Shown here piece by piece: positions 9,518-18,707 of a DNA stretch of 64,000 nucleotides. A program made the position numbers and the translations under genes. The notes under the pieces are model-generated. The model saw nothing but the letters and a program-made list of their open reading frames with translations. It searched no databases and had not been told where the DNA came from. The stretch is from Saprospiraceae bacterium (GTDB lineage Bacteria; Bacteroidota; Bacteroidia; Chitinophagales; Saprospiraceae). The stretch spans positions 23,351 to 87,350 of the forward strand of contig JADKGD010000031.1 in assembly GCA_016717145.1 (NCBI GenBank). Direction: 5' to 3'. Each line of letters begins with the position of its first letter. Within the stretch, counting starts at the first letter, position 1.

Positions 9518-9557
9518 TGTAAAAAGGAAATCAACCCAATTTGTTTTCCTTTTTACA
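9518..9557 (+). terminator. Intrinsic terminator after hldD
   Basis: A 13-bp perfect stem (9518-9530 with 9545-9557; TGTAAAAAGGAAA and its complement) encloses a 14-base loop. The T-rich descending arm and AT-rich flanks could make it work in both directions. Confidence 0.7.
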
Positions 9558-9566
9558 ATTTCTTCT

Positions 9567-9706
9567 AACCCAAATAAGTTATTAGAACTTTGTTATGAAA
9601 GCCAAAAGGCCAATAAAATCAAGACTTTTGGTGAGGAAGCATAGTGTATGCTATGCTGACAAACCAAGTGAAGTGTAAAGACTTGATTTTGAAGGCATTT
9701 TGGGTT
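9567..9706. repeat. Imperfect 140-bp inverted repeat, MITE-like
   Basis: Nested inverted arms: AACCCAAA (9567-9574) with TTTGGGTT (9699-9706), AAAATCAAG (9615-9623) with CTTGATTTT (9682-9690), and an inner hairpin GCATAG/CTATGC (9639-9644, 9651-9656). It fills the convergent gap between hldD and serA. No coding sequence or clear target duplication was found. It could be a small non-autonomous mobile element or a structured transcript end. Confidence 0.5.
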
Positions 9707-9751
9707 GGAATAGATTTTCTAATGACTTTTTTGGGTTTAAGCAATCAGGTT

Positions 9752-10696
9752 TTATGCTTTAAGTGCAGCTATCATCTTTTGGGCCAATTCCTCACCTATC
9801 TTATTTTGGGCTTCATCTGTCGAAGCGCCTATGTGTGGTGTCAAAGAAATAAGTGGATGTGTCAATAAATCTTTTCGGGGATTGGGCTCATTGTCAAAAA
9901 CATCAAGTCCCGCCGCTGCCACTTTACCGGAATTTAAAGCTTCAAGCAATGCATCTTCATCAATCGTGCCTCCTCTGCTGCAGTTTACAATTATGACTCC
10001 CTTTTTCATTTTTGCAAATTCTTCTTTACCTAAAATAGCTTTGCCAATAGACGGGATATGAAGAGAAATGTAATCTGCATTAGCCAGCATCTCATCCATA
10101 GAGACCGATGTAAGGGTTGTTTTAAAACCTAATTTTGTTGGTCCTACATGTAATGCAACCTGGCTCACATATGGATCGACAGGGAGAATATCCATGCCCA
10201 GACCCAAGCCTACCCTTGCCGTTTCCTGACCAATTCTACCCAAACCTATGACACCCAGTTTTTTACCTTCCAGTTCCGAACCTTTAGCATATGCCTTCTT
10301 AAGTTCATTAAACCTCGTACCTCCTTCAGAAGGCATTTGTCTGTTTGACTGATATAAAAATCTAGATAAACTCAACATATGCGCCATAGCCAGTTCACCA
10401 ACTGACCTGGAAGATGCTGCCGGAGTATTAATGACTGCAATGCCCTTTGATAAGGCATAATCAACATCAATATTGTCGAGCCCAACGCCTCCTCTCCCTA
10501 TTGCTTTAAGATTTGGGCATGCATCAATCAGATCTTTTCTCACTTTAGTAGCACTCCGTACACATATCGCATCATATTCATTTAGTCTTCCTGAAAGATC
10601 CTCCTGATTGATTTTATTCATATCCACATCAAAGCCCGCAGCTTCAAGTAGTTGTTTGCCAATTTCTTCAATACCGTCGTTTACTAAAATTTTCAT
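9752..10696 (-). CDS. serA: D-3-phosphoglycerate dehydrogenase, short form
   Basis: NAD-dependent oxidation of 3-phosphoglycerate, the first step of serine synthesis. The 314 residues comprise only the substrate-binding and Rossmann domains: GRGGVGLDNID near 90, the NAD motif GVIGLGRIG near 150, the catalytic Arg region VNCSRGGTIDE near 235 and the catalytic His in PHIGAST near 285. The C-terminal ACT regulatory domain of longer SerA enzymes is absent, so feedback inhibition by serine through that domain is not expected. Other 2-hydroxyacid dehydrogenases share the fold, but these motifs fit SerA best. ATG 10696 lies 31 bases from a good promoter box. Confidence 0.88.
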   Translation of the reverse strand: MKILVNDGIEEIGKQLLEAAGFDVDMNKINQEDLSGRLNEYDAICVRSATKVRKDLIDACPNLKAIGRGGVGLDNIDVDYALSKGIAVINTPAASSRSVGELAMAHMLSLSRFLYQSNRQMPSEGGTRFNELKKAYAKGSELEGKKLGVIGLGRIGQETARVGLGLGMDILPVDPYVSQVALHVGPTKLGFKTTLTSVSMDEMLANADYISLHIPSIGKAILGKEEFAKMKKGVIIVNCSRGGTIDEDALLEALNSGKVAAAGLDVFDNEPNPRKDLLTHPLISLTPHIGASTDEAQNKIGEELAQKMIAALKA

Positions 10697-10727
10697 ATTT
10701 GTTAATTACTTTAGATGTTTGGGAGGC

Positions 10728-10735
10728 AAAATTAG
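10728..10735 (-). promoter_or_regulatory. serA promoter, -7 box
   Basis: TAATTTTG on the minus strand matches TAnnTTTG and gives a 5' leader of about 25 nt before serA. The rest of the gap up to 10988 is AT-rich and shows no gene. Confidence 0.6.
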
Positions 10736-10988
10736 TCCAAATAACTATGGATGCCTATGAAAGAGAAAGGTTTTAAAATTTATTAACTTTAAGCAAAATT
10801 ATTTATTTTATAACTAATTGATAATGTATTGGTTACAAATATTTAAAATTAAATTTTGATATTCCTGTATTTTTAGTGCAGCGAATCAAAAACATTAAGA
10901 CTCTTAATATACAGAAGCACCTAAGCTTCTTATAATAATTGATATTCTTTTCATTTAAAATGAAAAAAATCTTTAGCGAAGAAATTAA

Positions 10989-11013
10989 GCCTTCTGAAAG
11001 CAGAGGGCTTTTT
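10989..11013. terminator. Hairpin terminator, probably bidirectional
   Basis: GCCTTCTG (10989-10996), loop AAAG, CAGAGGGC (11001-11008), with T5 on the plus strand and an AT-rich tail on the minus strand. It begins four bases beyond the repaired stop codon of the acetyltransferase gene, which supports that longer reading frame. A plus-strand open frame of about 45 codons from about 10960 runs through it and is not convincing. Confidence 0.65.
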
Positions 11014-11016
11014 ATT

Positions 11017-11470
11017 TCACAACCTCACCATAATAATATGCGGAATTCCGTCCTCCAGATAAGGTATTCCGATATCATAAAACCAAAACCCTCATAAAAT
11101 TTTTCAAATATTGTTGTGCACCAATTTTAACAGGCATATTTGGATACAACTCATTTAATTTTTGGATGGAGTATGCCATAAGACGCCTTCCCTCACCAAT
11201 TCCTCTAACTTCACTGGCATTGGCAACCCTGCCTATTGATGTAAATCCAGCATAAGAAATGCCCTCCGGGAGCAATCTGGTGCAACATTGTATATCTCCT
11301 TTTCCATCCTTACCCATTACGTGATATGCGTGCAGGTCTTTGCCATCCGCGTCCAGATAGGCACAGTTTTGTTCCACAATAAAAACTTCCTGTCTTAATC
11401 TCATAATCTGATACAATTCAAAATTAGTCAGATTTTCAAAAGAAGTACAATAATATTTTAAATTTGTCAT
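11017..11470 (-). CDS. GNAT N-acetyltransferase, ElaA-like, frameshifted near the 3' end
   Basis: The protein starts with the ElaA-type pattern FENLTNFELYQIMRLRQEVF and VEQNCAYLDADGKD, followed by the acetyl-CoA loop region GRVANASEVRGIGEGRRLM. In the given sequence the frame ends at 11075, but the family's C-terminal motif is present just downstream in shifted frames: YEGFGF, then YDIGIPYLEDGIPHIIMV. Adding one base in each of two A4 runs (11096-11099 and 11079-11082 on the plus strand) restores a protein of about 150 residues ending at 11017, the usual ElaA length. The acetyl acceptor of this family is unsettled. It lies 8 bases after the next gene on the same strand, so the two are likely co-transcribed. 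Confidence 0.8.
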
Positions 11471-11478
11471 CTTTGTGA

Positions 11479-12408
11479 TTATCTCATTTTGTTTTTTTCT
11501 TTCTTCAACTGAAAAAAGCTTTTACATCCGATATGATTGTTTTCATTATCTGAAATGTCTTCAAAATTATAACATTCAAGCATTGGCGCATAAAATATGT
11601 GGTCATAAGGCATCTTAAAGGAAGATGGGTTAATGTCCCTTCTGCTATTCAATAGCTTTGTTTTATTTCTGAATTCAATAATGTCATGTGACCAGTAGAC
11701 CTGATTAAACTCACCCAAGATAATAAGGTTTTCATGATTCTGTAAAATGTCATCTCCCAACATTTTATATTGATATTTTGCCTTTTCCTTTGAAAGTTTA
11801 TCCAAGGCCGGCACCATATAAGAAGATATAATCTTAAAGTTTTGATTTTTTTTCTTAATATCGACAACAAGATTAGGTATTTCCATGTAAGTGGTTACAT
11901 AGAAATTTTTAATTTCATGCTTAGAAAAGACAGCTTTGCCATACAAATCCATGCGTACATCTTTAAAACTGAATGGATATGACTTAGCCGCCAAATGAGG
12001 TATAATATTAGCCCAGTCCGGCGTATATTCCTGAAAAGAAATAACATCAAGATCAGATTGATTCATGATATTTTGAATAGTCGCTACATTTGTTACCAAA
12101 CTCAAATTAATATGAGCTACAGATATAAAACCTTGATCATTGATTTTTGGATCTTTCAGTTCCGTATTGGATGCATTTTTTAGAAAAAGAGCCAGAATGG
12201 CTGCGCATACAAATCCAGTGAAAAGAATGGTTCGACTGTTTACTATCAAACCTATCAGACCTGAAATAATCAATAAAAATAAAAAATGTACAAGATAATC
12301 TGTGGCTTCAGTAAATATACTTAAAGATGGAATAAATACAGCTGTAACTGTCAGTAATATAATAACAGCTGCGATTACTTTATTTCCCAATCCTATATAA
12401 TTTATCAC
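11479..12408 (-). CDS. Membrane-anchored endonuclease/exonuclease/phosphatase (EEP) family protein
   Basis: A 309-residue protein with three hydrophobic segments (about 10-30, 38-58 and 62-82) and an outside or periplasmic EEP domain from about 95. Motifs seen: VAHINLSL, ISFQEYTPDW with the metal-binding Glu, GEFNQVYWS and YDHIFY. The family motif is normally GDxN; here the Asp is Glu. The final SDH motif is replaced by NHIGCKSFF, a form found in several Bacteroidota members. DNA/RNA hydrolysis or phosphoesterase activity cannot be told apart from sequence. Co-directed with the acetyltransferase (8-base gap) and the lamin-tail gene (23-base gap). Confidence 0.75.
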   Translation of the reverse strand: MINYIGLGNKVIAAVIILLTVTAVFIPSLSIFTEATDYLVHFLFLLIISGLIGLIVNSRTILFTGFVCAAILALFLKNASNTELKDPKINDQGFISVAHINLSLVTNVATIQNIMNQSDLDVISFQEYTPDWANIIPHLAAKSYPFSFKDVRMDLYGKAVFSKHEIKNFYVTTYMEIPNLVVDIKKKNQNFKIISSYMVPALDKLSKEKAKYQYKMLGDDILQNHENLIILGEFNQVYWSHDIIEFRNKTKLLNSRRDINPSSFKMPYDHIFYAPMLECYNFEDISDNENNHIGCKSFFQLKKEKNKMR

Positions 12409-12431
12409 CTTCCTGTTCCGCTTTCAGTCAA

Positions 12432-14273
12432 TTAAAAATTATCCGCCACGACAACCACATTTTTATATTCTCTGATATCACCATCTGAATGAAATAACCT
12501 TGCATAAATAAGGTATAAACCCATCCTGATTTTATTGCCTTCCCCATCTATTCCATCCCATTTTATAGCGCCTTCTGTCCCTAATAAAAAATTATCAACA
12601 AGATCCAAAACCGGAAATCCTTCGGAATCAAAGATTTTTATACTGACCAGAAAACCTTCTTTTTCGATTTTATATTGTAATAAAACAAAGTCCTCAAAAC
12701 CATCACCATTAGGTGAAAATACCTTCTTGTCCAGTGCAAATCCAAGACTTGAAACAGGTTGGCCTGTAAGAATATTTGAATTTTTATACCCCGGCGTAGC
12801 AAAGTTTACACCCTGAGAGGCAGAATGCCAGTTGTTGGCATCATTGCTGCCTGCGTTAAGGTTTATTCTTTCTAGACTAACGCCTTTAGTTTCGTCAATC
12901 AATTCAAAGTGCATAGCATCGACATAATCGAAGGAGTCAACTACTATTTCCAGATTATCACTGATGGTTATAAGTGTGATATTGGCGGCATCAATATTTA
13001 ATGAAGGTAATGTTGCCGAAATAAAATTTGCGCTAACAGGTGGACTGTAAGTCTGTTTCAGAAAATCAGTATTTTTTGAAATGGCAACAAATTCTCCAGG
13101 CAATAATATCATATCAGTCAGAATGGTTTTACTTTCATTCTTTTGTCTGTTCCTTACAACCAAACCATCCAGTTTCAAAAACTTATCTGACCGATTGTAT
13201 ACTTCAATAAAATCTTCGCCACCAACATATGGATCAGTCAATATTTCAGTTAGTATTAAATCACCTTTTTGAGGTGCCACAACAAGAAAAAATTCTTTTT
13301 TTGACACTTTCACATTACTAGCTCTGTCCTTTACACCACTGACTGTAATGGTATACTTTTTGCCACTTAATATATTTTTTGTGTTAAAAATCAAAGTAAT
13401 ATTGTTTGGGTTCGTATTGGAAAATGTCAGCAGGTCGGGATTGCCTATACCATTATCCACTGTATAATTTAACATGTTTTTGGCAGAACTTTCATCCAAT
13501 GGCTCTGAAAATGTCAACTCGAGCGTGGTCTCATTCTTTACATCAACTTTCAGTAAATCAGGTGGAAAGGAGTCTTTTTCAATTGTTTTGATAAAAATAT
13601 CGTCATAAAAAAATTTATCTATCCTTGTAATTGTATACTTGGAATAAATACCAAAATATAGTGAGTCAGGAAATATAAAACCAGGATCATAAAATTCAAG
13701 ATCTTCATTAAATAAATTTGAGCCAGAATAGTCTACTGATATATTCCAGTACCCATCCCTGTAAATTTTCATTCGAACTCGAGCATCAGCAGGATCCGCA
13801 CTCATAGCTCCAAGTGTACCAGATCCCAATAAAGCAGCAGTGCCATTTGTCAATTTCCAAAATTGCAAAGCATCATTTGACCCGTTCTCGCCCACGCGCA
13901 TGTAGTATCCATTTGCTTGAGATTCGACACTATTGTCTGTAAAAAGGTATATTTTGCTGAAGTTGTCATTTGAAGGGCTAAACTGTAATTTAAGGTAAAT
14001 ATCGACTTGAATACTATCCTCAGGTGCCTTGTATTTAGTATAGATATAAGACTCTCCGGCAGTAACAGCACTTAGTTGCAATTGCCCTGCAGTATTAATT
14101 TTAAAATCAGATATATTCCCTCCCCACAATGGTTCTGTCAATGCTTCACTATTGAAGTCTAGATTTAATTGTCCAAAAACTTGCACGCTTAAGCACAAGA
14201 CGATGAGAAAATGAAAATATCTTAACCTTAATAAGTTTAATTTTAAGAATGAAAGTATATCTTTGCGTTCCAT
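12432..14273 (-). CDS. Secreted lamin-tail domain protein with C-terminal T9SS/FlgD-like domain
   Basis: A 613-residue exported protein. A signal sequence occupies about 15-34 (hydrophobic, ending VFGQ). An N-terminal jelly-roll-like region is followed by an SbsA-type Ig-like domain at about 240-330 (TTLELTFSEPLDESSAKN). A lamin tail domain lies at about 335-445 (GDLILTEILTDPYVGGEDF and IEVYNRSDKFLKLDG). The C-terminal domain at about 515-613 starts FSPNGDGFEDF and contains WDGIDGEGN, a FlgD-like fold used as a cargo signal in type IX secretion (type B/gliding-associated). It is likely a cell-surface or extracellular adhesin-like protein; the exact role is unknown. It starts the minus-strand run that includes the EEP and ElaA-like genes. 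Confidence 0.8.
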   Translation of the reverse strand: MERKDILSFLKLNLLRLRYFHFLIVLCLSVQVFGQLNLDFNSEALTEPLWGGNISDFKINTAGQLQLSAVTAGESYIYTKYKAPEDSIQVDIYLKLQFSPSNDNFSKIYLFTDNSVESQANGYYMRVGENGSNDALQFWKLTNGTAALLGSGTLGAMSADPADARVRMKIYRDGYWNISVDYSGSNLFNEDLEFYDPGFIFPDSLYFGIYSKYTITRIDKFFYDDIFIKTIEKDSFPPDLLKVDVKNETTLELTFSEPLDESSAKNMLNYTVDNGIGNPDLLTFSNTNPNNITLIFNTKNILSGKKYTITVSGVKDRASNVKVSKKEFFLVVAPQKGDLILTEILTDPYVGGEDFIEVYNRSDKFLKLDGLVVRNRQKNESKTILTDMILLPGEFVAISKNTDFLKQTYSPPVSANFISATLPSLNIDAANITLITISDNLEIVVDSFDYVDAMHFELIDETKGVSLERINLNAGSNDANNWHSASQGVNFATPGYKNSNILTGQPVSSLGFALDKKVFSPNGDGFEDFVLLQYKIEKEGFLVSIKIFDSEGFPVLDLVDNFLLGTEGAIKWDGIDGEGNKIRMGLYLIYARLFHSDGDIREYKNVVVVADNF

Positions 14274-14420
14274 ATTATCAAGGTGTTATTAAATACAAGA
14301 TAAATATTTGTATTTTTTTTAGGATGACTCATTTGATTAAAACACGTCAGTTAAAAAAGCAAATATAGAAATAAAGCTTGAATTAATTTTTAAGGCATTA
14401 AGTAAGAATAAAAATTTGTT

Positions 14421-15419
14421 ATGAAAGTTGCAGTAGTAGGTGCTACGGGACTTGTTGGAAGGGTGATGAATGAAGTATTGGAAGAGTTTAATTTTCCGAT
14501 TTCAGAATATATTCCGGTAGCATCAAGCAGATCTATTGGAAAATTAATACATTACAGAGGTAAAGATTATCCCATTGTGGGTATGGAAGAGGCCTTACAA
14601 ATGGTGCCTGACATTGCAATATTTTCAGCCGGTGGATCCACCTCATTGGAATGGGCACCTAAGTTTGCGGCCAAAGGAACTGTAGTGATTGACAACTCGA
14701 GCGCGTGGCGAATGGATCCGACAAAAAAATTAATTGTACCTGAAATAAATGCAGGGCAACTTACGATTGAAGATAAAATCATTGCTAATCCCAATTGCTC
14801 TACCATACAGATGGTGGTAGCACTTGCTCCTTTACATAAAAAATATGGTATAAAGAGACTTGTTATTTCTACCTACCAATCGTTTACAGGAACCGGTGCA
14901 AAAGCTGTAGCGCAATACGAGGCTGAAAAAAATGGCGGTAATCCGTCAAAGGAAGAAATGGCTTACCATTATCAAATATTTGAAAATTGTATTCCGCAAT
15001 GTGATGTATTCCTTGACAACAGGTATACAAAAGAAGAGATGAAACTAGTTCATGAGACAAAAAAAATTCTCAGTGATGACAGTTTAAAGATCACTGCAAC
15101 TGCAGTAAGGGTGCCTGTGAATGGTGGTCATTCCGAATCTGTCAATATTGAATTTAATCAGCCAATTGACTTAGCCGAGATAAACAAGATACTTACAGAA
15201 GCTGAAGGGATTACGGTTATTGACGATATTGAACATTTTAAATATCCGATGCCACTTTATGCTAAAAATAAGAATGAAGTGTTTGTAGGAAGAATCAGAC
15301 GGGACGAATCGGTTGAAAATGGTCTGAATATGTGGATAGTAGCAGATAATCTTAGAAAAGGCGCTGCTACAAATGCTGTTCAGATAGCTGAATTTCTGGT
15401 GAAACACAAGCTTGTATAA
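14421..15419 (+). CDS. asd: Aspartate-semialdehyde dehydrogenase
   Basis: Reduces aspartyl phosphate to aspartate semialdehyde, the branch point to lysine/diaminopimelate, threonine and methionine. 332 residues, the usual length. The NADP-binding GATGLVGRVM is at 7-16, the catalytic Cys126 in NPNCSTIQ, and the substrate-binding region SFTGTGAKAV and VPVNGGHSE follow. The start is ATG 14421, before which lies an AAATTTG stretch resembling a weak -7 element. It is transcribed divergently from the lamin-tail gene and co-directed with the coiled-coil gene. Confidence 0.95.
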   Translation: MKVAVVGATGLVGRVMNEVLEEFNFPISEYIPVASSRSIGKLIHYRGKDYPIVGMEEALQMVPDIAIFSAGGSTSLEWAPKFAAKGTVVIDNSSAWRMDPTKKLIVPEINAGQLTIEDKIIANPNCSTIQMVVALAPLHKKYGIKRLVISTYQSFTGTGAKAVAQYEAEKNGGNPSKEEMAYHYQIFENCIPQCDVFLDNRYTKEEMKLVHETKKILSDDSLKITATAVRVPVNGGHSESVNIEFNQPIDLAEINKILTEAEGITVIDDIEHFKYPMPLYAKNKNEVFVGRIRRDESVENGLNMWIVADNLRKGAATNAVQIAEFLVKHKLV

Positions 15420-15482
15420 TAGATTGTAAATGTAGATTTATTACTTAACGAATTATTTTTGATTACTAAATTACACTGTATC

Positions 15483-16985
15483 ATGAGACGCAAATTAGTA
15501 CTATGGGGTTCCAATGAAAAAGATGAAAAATTGCTTGTAGCATTGGAGCTATTGGAAAAAGAAAATGTTGTAGATGTCTACACTTTTCCTGAATCTGTTG
15601 CCACAGAAGAATTTTATAAGACCATGTCAGAAAAGTGGAAAGACGACATTGAAGTAGAATTTCCATCAAATTTCACAAAAATTGAAAGAAAATTATCTGT
15701 ATCTGATAGTTTGCTTCCCGACGAAATTAAGGTTGACAGACCTGACCTCATTACGAGGGCGCAGGCTGAATGGCACTTTGTTGTATTGTCATCAAAACTC
15801 TATGGCATGTATAAATCAGAAATGGAGGAGCTTAAAGAAAGGATAGAAACATTAAGTGAATATGATAATATGGCCTGGGAGGAATTAAAAAACTTCTGGA
15901 ATAAAGTGCAAACTCAGGTCAACGATAAAAATCTTTTTAGGGAACATGGTGCATCATTACGTGATAAAACCAATGGTCTTTTTGACAAATTGAAAGAATT
16001 AAAAAAGTCCTTTGAAAGCGAATTTGAAACCCAATCCAAACAGTATATTGACATATTCAGTAAAGAATTGGCAGAAATCGAAGCAAAAATAGACAAAGGC
16101 CTCGGCTTGAGTCCACTATTTGAGGATCTTAAAAAAGTTCAGGCAAAAATAAAAGATTTCAAATTTACCAAGGATGACAGAAATACCCTCTGGAATAAAA
16201 TTGATGATACGTTTAAGAAACTTAAAGAAAAAAGAAGCGGTGGACCTTCAAGCAACCCGCAACATACCAACAGTGAATTGGCCAGAACTGAAGCAAGATA
16301 CAATGGTTTGATAGGGGCCATTCAAAAAATGCAACGATCTATTGATTTTGACCAAAAAGATTTGGACTATGAAGCTAAAAGAGTAGCCAATAGTGATGGA
16401 CAATTGGAATCTCAACTGCGTCAGGCTAAAATAAACATGATCGCCGAACGAATCAAATCCAAACAGGAAAAACTCGACGACATGAATAAAACCAAAACAG
16501 AACTTGAAGCAAAAATCGAAAGAGAAAAAAAGAAAGCGGTTAAAGTAGAGAAGAAAGAAAAGTTTGACGAAGCCAAAGAAGTCGTAAAACAAAAAATTGC
16601 ATCAGGAATATCCGAAAATGTAAAGGAAATGGATAAAATTTCTGATAAACTCGAAAAAGCCGCGAGCGAATTGGTTAAAAAGCCAAAAACTAAACCATCC
16701 TTTATCGATAAATTGTCTGAAGATCTGGAATCTTTGGTCGAAGATGTGGTTGATACTGCTAAAGCTGTTGCAGGTGTTGTCGCCGAAAAACTAGATGACG
16801 TCATGGACAAAGCGGAAGATGTGATAGACAACATCAACGACAAATTGGAAGATACAAAAAAAGAAGATGACGTTAAGGTAGCTGATGCTGTTGATGACAT
16901 TGTCAAAGAAGGCGCTGAAACCAACGAAGTGGAGGAAAATAAAATCAGCCCAAATGATACTGATGACATTGTAAAGGAAGCGTAA
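15483..16985 (+). CDS. Conserved-looking coiled-coil protein with Asp/Lys-rich tail, function unknown
   Basis: 500 residues from ATG 15483; a TTG at 15459 in frame gives eight unlikely residues. The first ~110 residues look globular (RRKLVLWGSNEKDEKLL). From about 115 to 370 there are long heptad-like helices rich in Lys and Glu. The last ~130 residues are acidic and repetitive (VEDVVDTAKAVAGVV, LDDVMDKAEDVID), like amphipathic helices. No signal peptide or membrane segment, so probably cytoplasmic. I do not recognise the family. A possible structural or DNA-associated role is only a guess. It is followed by a strong terminator. Confidence 0.75.
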   Translation: MRRKLVLWGSNEKDEKLLVALELLEKENVVDVYTFPESVATEEFYKTMSEKWKDDIEVEFPSNFTKIERKLSVSDSLLPDEIKVDRPDLITRAQAEWHFVVLSSKLYGMYKSEMEELKERIETLSEYDNMAWEELKNFWNKVQTQVNDKNLFREHGASLRDKTNGLFDKLKELKKSFESEFETQSKQYIDIFSKELAEIEAKIDKGLGLSPLFEDLKKVQAKIKDFKFTKDDRNTLWNKIDDTFKKLKEKRSGGPSSNPQHTNSELARTEARYNGLIGAIQKMQRSIDFDQKDLDYEAKRVANSDGQLESQLRQAKINMIAERIKSKQEKLDDMNKTKTELEAKIEREKKKAVKVEKKEKFDEAKEVVKQKIASGISENVKEMDKISDKLEKAASELVKKPKTKPSFIDKLSEDLESLVEDVVDTAKAVAGVVAEKLDDVMDKAEDVIDNINDKLEDTKKEDDVKVADAVDDIVKEGAETNEVEENKISPNDTDDIVKEA

Positions 16986-17007
16986 ACGTTTTAAAAATAT
17001 TAAAATA

Positions 17008-17045
17008 AAAAACAGAATTCATTCATTTGGTTTCTGTTTTTTTTT
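17008..17045 (+). terminator. Intrinsic terminator after the coiled-coil gene
   Basis: AAAACAGAA (17008-17016) pairs with TTCTGTTTT (17032-17040), followed by T nine long. Confidence 0.7.
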
Positions 17046-17151
17046 AAACATCAATCTTTATATTGAAAATTTATTGCTTCCTGCAGTTTAATGGTGATTT
17101 GCTTATCTGACCATATTTTATTCAAATGAGCATTTCTTTTTGGATTAAAAT

Positions 17152-17186
17152 AAAAAAGCGGAGCTGAACTTTCGTCCAAACTCCGC
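17152..17186 (-). terminator. Strong minus-strand terminator with no minus-strand gene before it
   Basis: On the minus strand GCGGAG and CTCCGC (17181-17186, 17158-17163) close a stem whose inner part TTGGAC and GTTCAG also pairs (with two G-U pairs) around a GAAA tetraloop. Six T follow (17152-17157). On the plus strand no T-tract follows. The only DNA upstream on the minus strand is the 150-base gap before radA, so it may end a small RNA or a transcript antisense to radA. The remainder of the gap 17046-17339 shows no gene. Confidence 0.65.
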
Positions 17187-17339
17187 ATAACCCCAAAAAA
17201 CCAATTGAAAACAATTTACTTTTGATTTCCACTTTTGGAATACTTTATGTATTTTTATCAATTTCTTATAGTTAGACGTAATAATGATAATGAGTCACTT
17301 TTGTTTTTGATATTGCAGTATATTTTAAAAATCATTTAA

Positions 17340-18707
17340 TTGAAGATAAAATCAAGTTTTTTTTGTACTAATTGCGGTGCTGAATCTCCAAAATGGCAGG
17401 GCAAGTGTCCGTCGTGCGGAGAATGGAATACATATGTAGAAGAGATAATCGAAAAAAAAACTCCCAAATCAGAGCAGGAAAAGATATGGAGAGATCCCAA
17501 AAAAGAAAAATTAACCCCAAAAAAAATTGATGAAGTTTCGGCACTGAATGCTTCGAGAATCCAAACAAATGATGGCGAACTGGACAGAGTGCTGGGAGGT
17601 GGACTTGTTTATGGTTCTATCGTCCTTGTAGGTGGACAACCCGGCATTGGGAAATCAACATTATTGCTCCAACTCGCACTAAAGCAAAAGAAAAAGTCCT
17701 GTATGTTTCAGGAGAGGAAAGTGAAGAACAAATTAAAATGCGCGCTGACCGAATCGGGTACAAAAATACTGATTGTTACATTTATACAGAAGTCAATGTC
17801 AGCAACATCCTGAAAGAATCCAATAAACTGCTACCGGATATCATTATAATAGATTCTGTCCAGACGCTCATTAGCCCATATATCGACAGTACGCCAGGCA
17901 GCATCTCACAGGTCAAAGAATGTACAGGAGAATTGCAACGGTATGCAAAAGAAACCAATATTCCGATATTTATCATTGGTCATATTACTAAGGACGGCGG
18001 TATTGCGGGACCAAAATTATTAGAACATATCGTTGATGTGGTGCTTCAATTTGAAGGAGATCAACATTATGCATACAGAATCCTACGCACACTCAAAAAC
18101 AGGTTTGGATCTACAGACGAAATAGGCATTTATGCCATGGATGTAAAAGGGCTGAGGGAAATTTCCAATCCTTCCGAATTGCTCATTTCACCTAATGACG
18201 ACCATCTCAGTGGCAGTGCTGTAGCTGCCTCAGTAGAAGGATTACGTCCATTACTTATAGAAACCCAGGCGCTTGTAAGTCCTGCTATTTATGGGACTCC
18301 ACAAAGATCAGCCACCGGATTTGATACGCGTCGTATGTCCATGCTTCTCGCCGTTTTGGAAAAAAGGTGTGGCCTGCCTTTTGGTCAGAATGACGTTTTT
18401 TAAATATTGCTGGTGGCATTAAAGTTACAGATCCATCTATTGATCTTGCAGTGGTAGCGGCCTTAATTTCTTCACTTCAGGATATATATATAGCAAAAAA
18501 ATATGTTTTGCAGGTGAAGTAGGACTATCGGGCGAAATAAGACCCGTAAGCCGTGCTGAACAGCGCATTCAGGAAGCGGGACGGCTTGGGTTTGAAATTA
18601 TTTATATTTCAAAATACAAAGCGGATCTGGTATTAAAAAAACATTATGGCGTGGAAGTAAAAACATTGACAAAAATTGATGATTTGCTCAAAGAAGTATT
18701 CGCCTGA
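17340..18707 (+). CDS. radA: DNA repair protein RadA (Sms), broken by three homopolymer shifts
   Basis: RadA is a RecA-like ATPase and helicase that helps branch migration in recombination. Visible parts: N-terminal zinc finger CTNCGAESPKWQGKCPSCGEW, Walker A GGQPGIGKST near 105, then in the next frame YVSGEESEEQIKMRADR, the RadA motif LKNRFGSTDEIGIY, and the Lon-like C-terminal domain with GEVGLSGEIRPVSRAEQRI. The reading frame breaks at the A5 run 17691-17695, the T6 run 18396-18401 and the A7 run 18495-18501; adding one base at each gives a continuous protein of about 455 residues, the normal length. The start is TTG 17340. The stop TGA (18705-18707) overlaps the ATG of the next gene, suggesting coupled translation. 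Confidence 0.9.

Noticed and set aside
10960..11097. Small plus-strand frame beginning MKKIFSEEIK
   Set aside because: It runs through a hairpin terminator and antisense to the acetyltransferase gene.
16421..16969. Ser/Thr-rich minus-strand frame of 182 codons
   Set aside because: It is antisense to the Lys/Glu-rich coiled-coil gene, whose codon bias yields a long Ser-rich complement.
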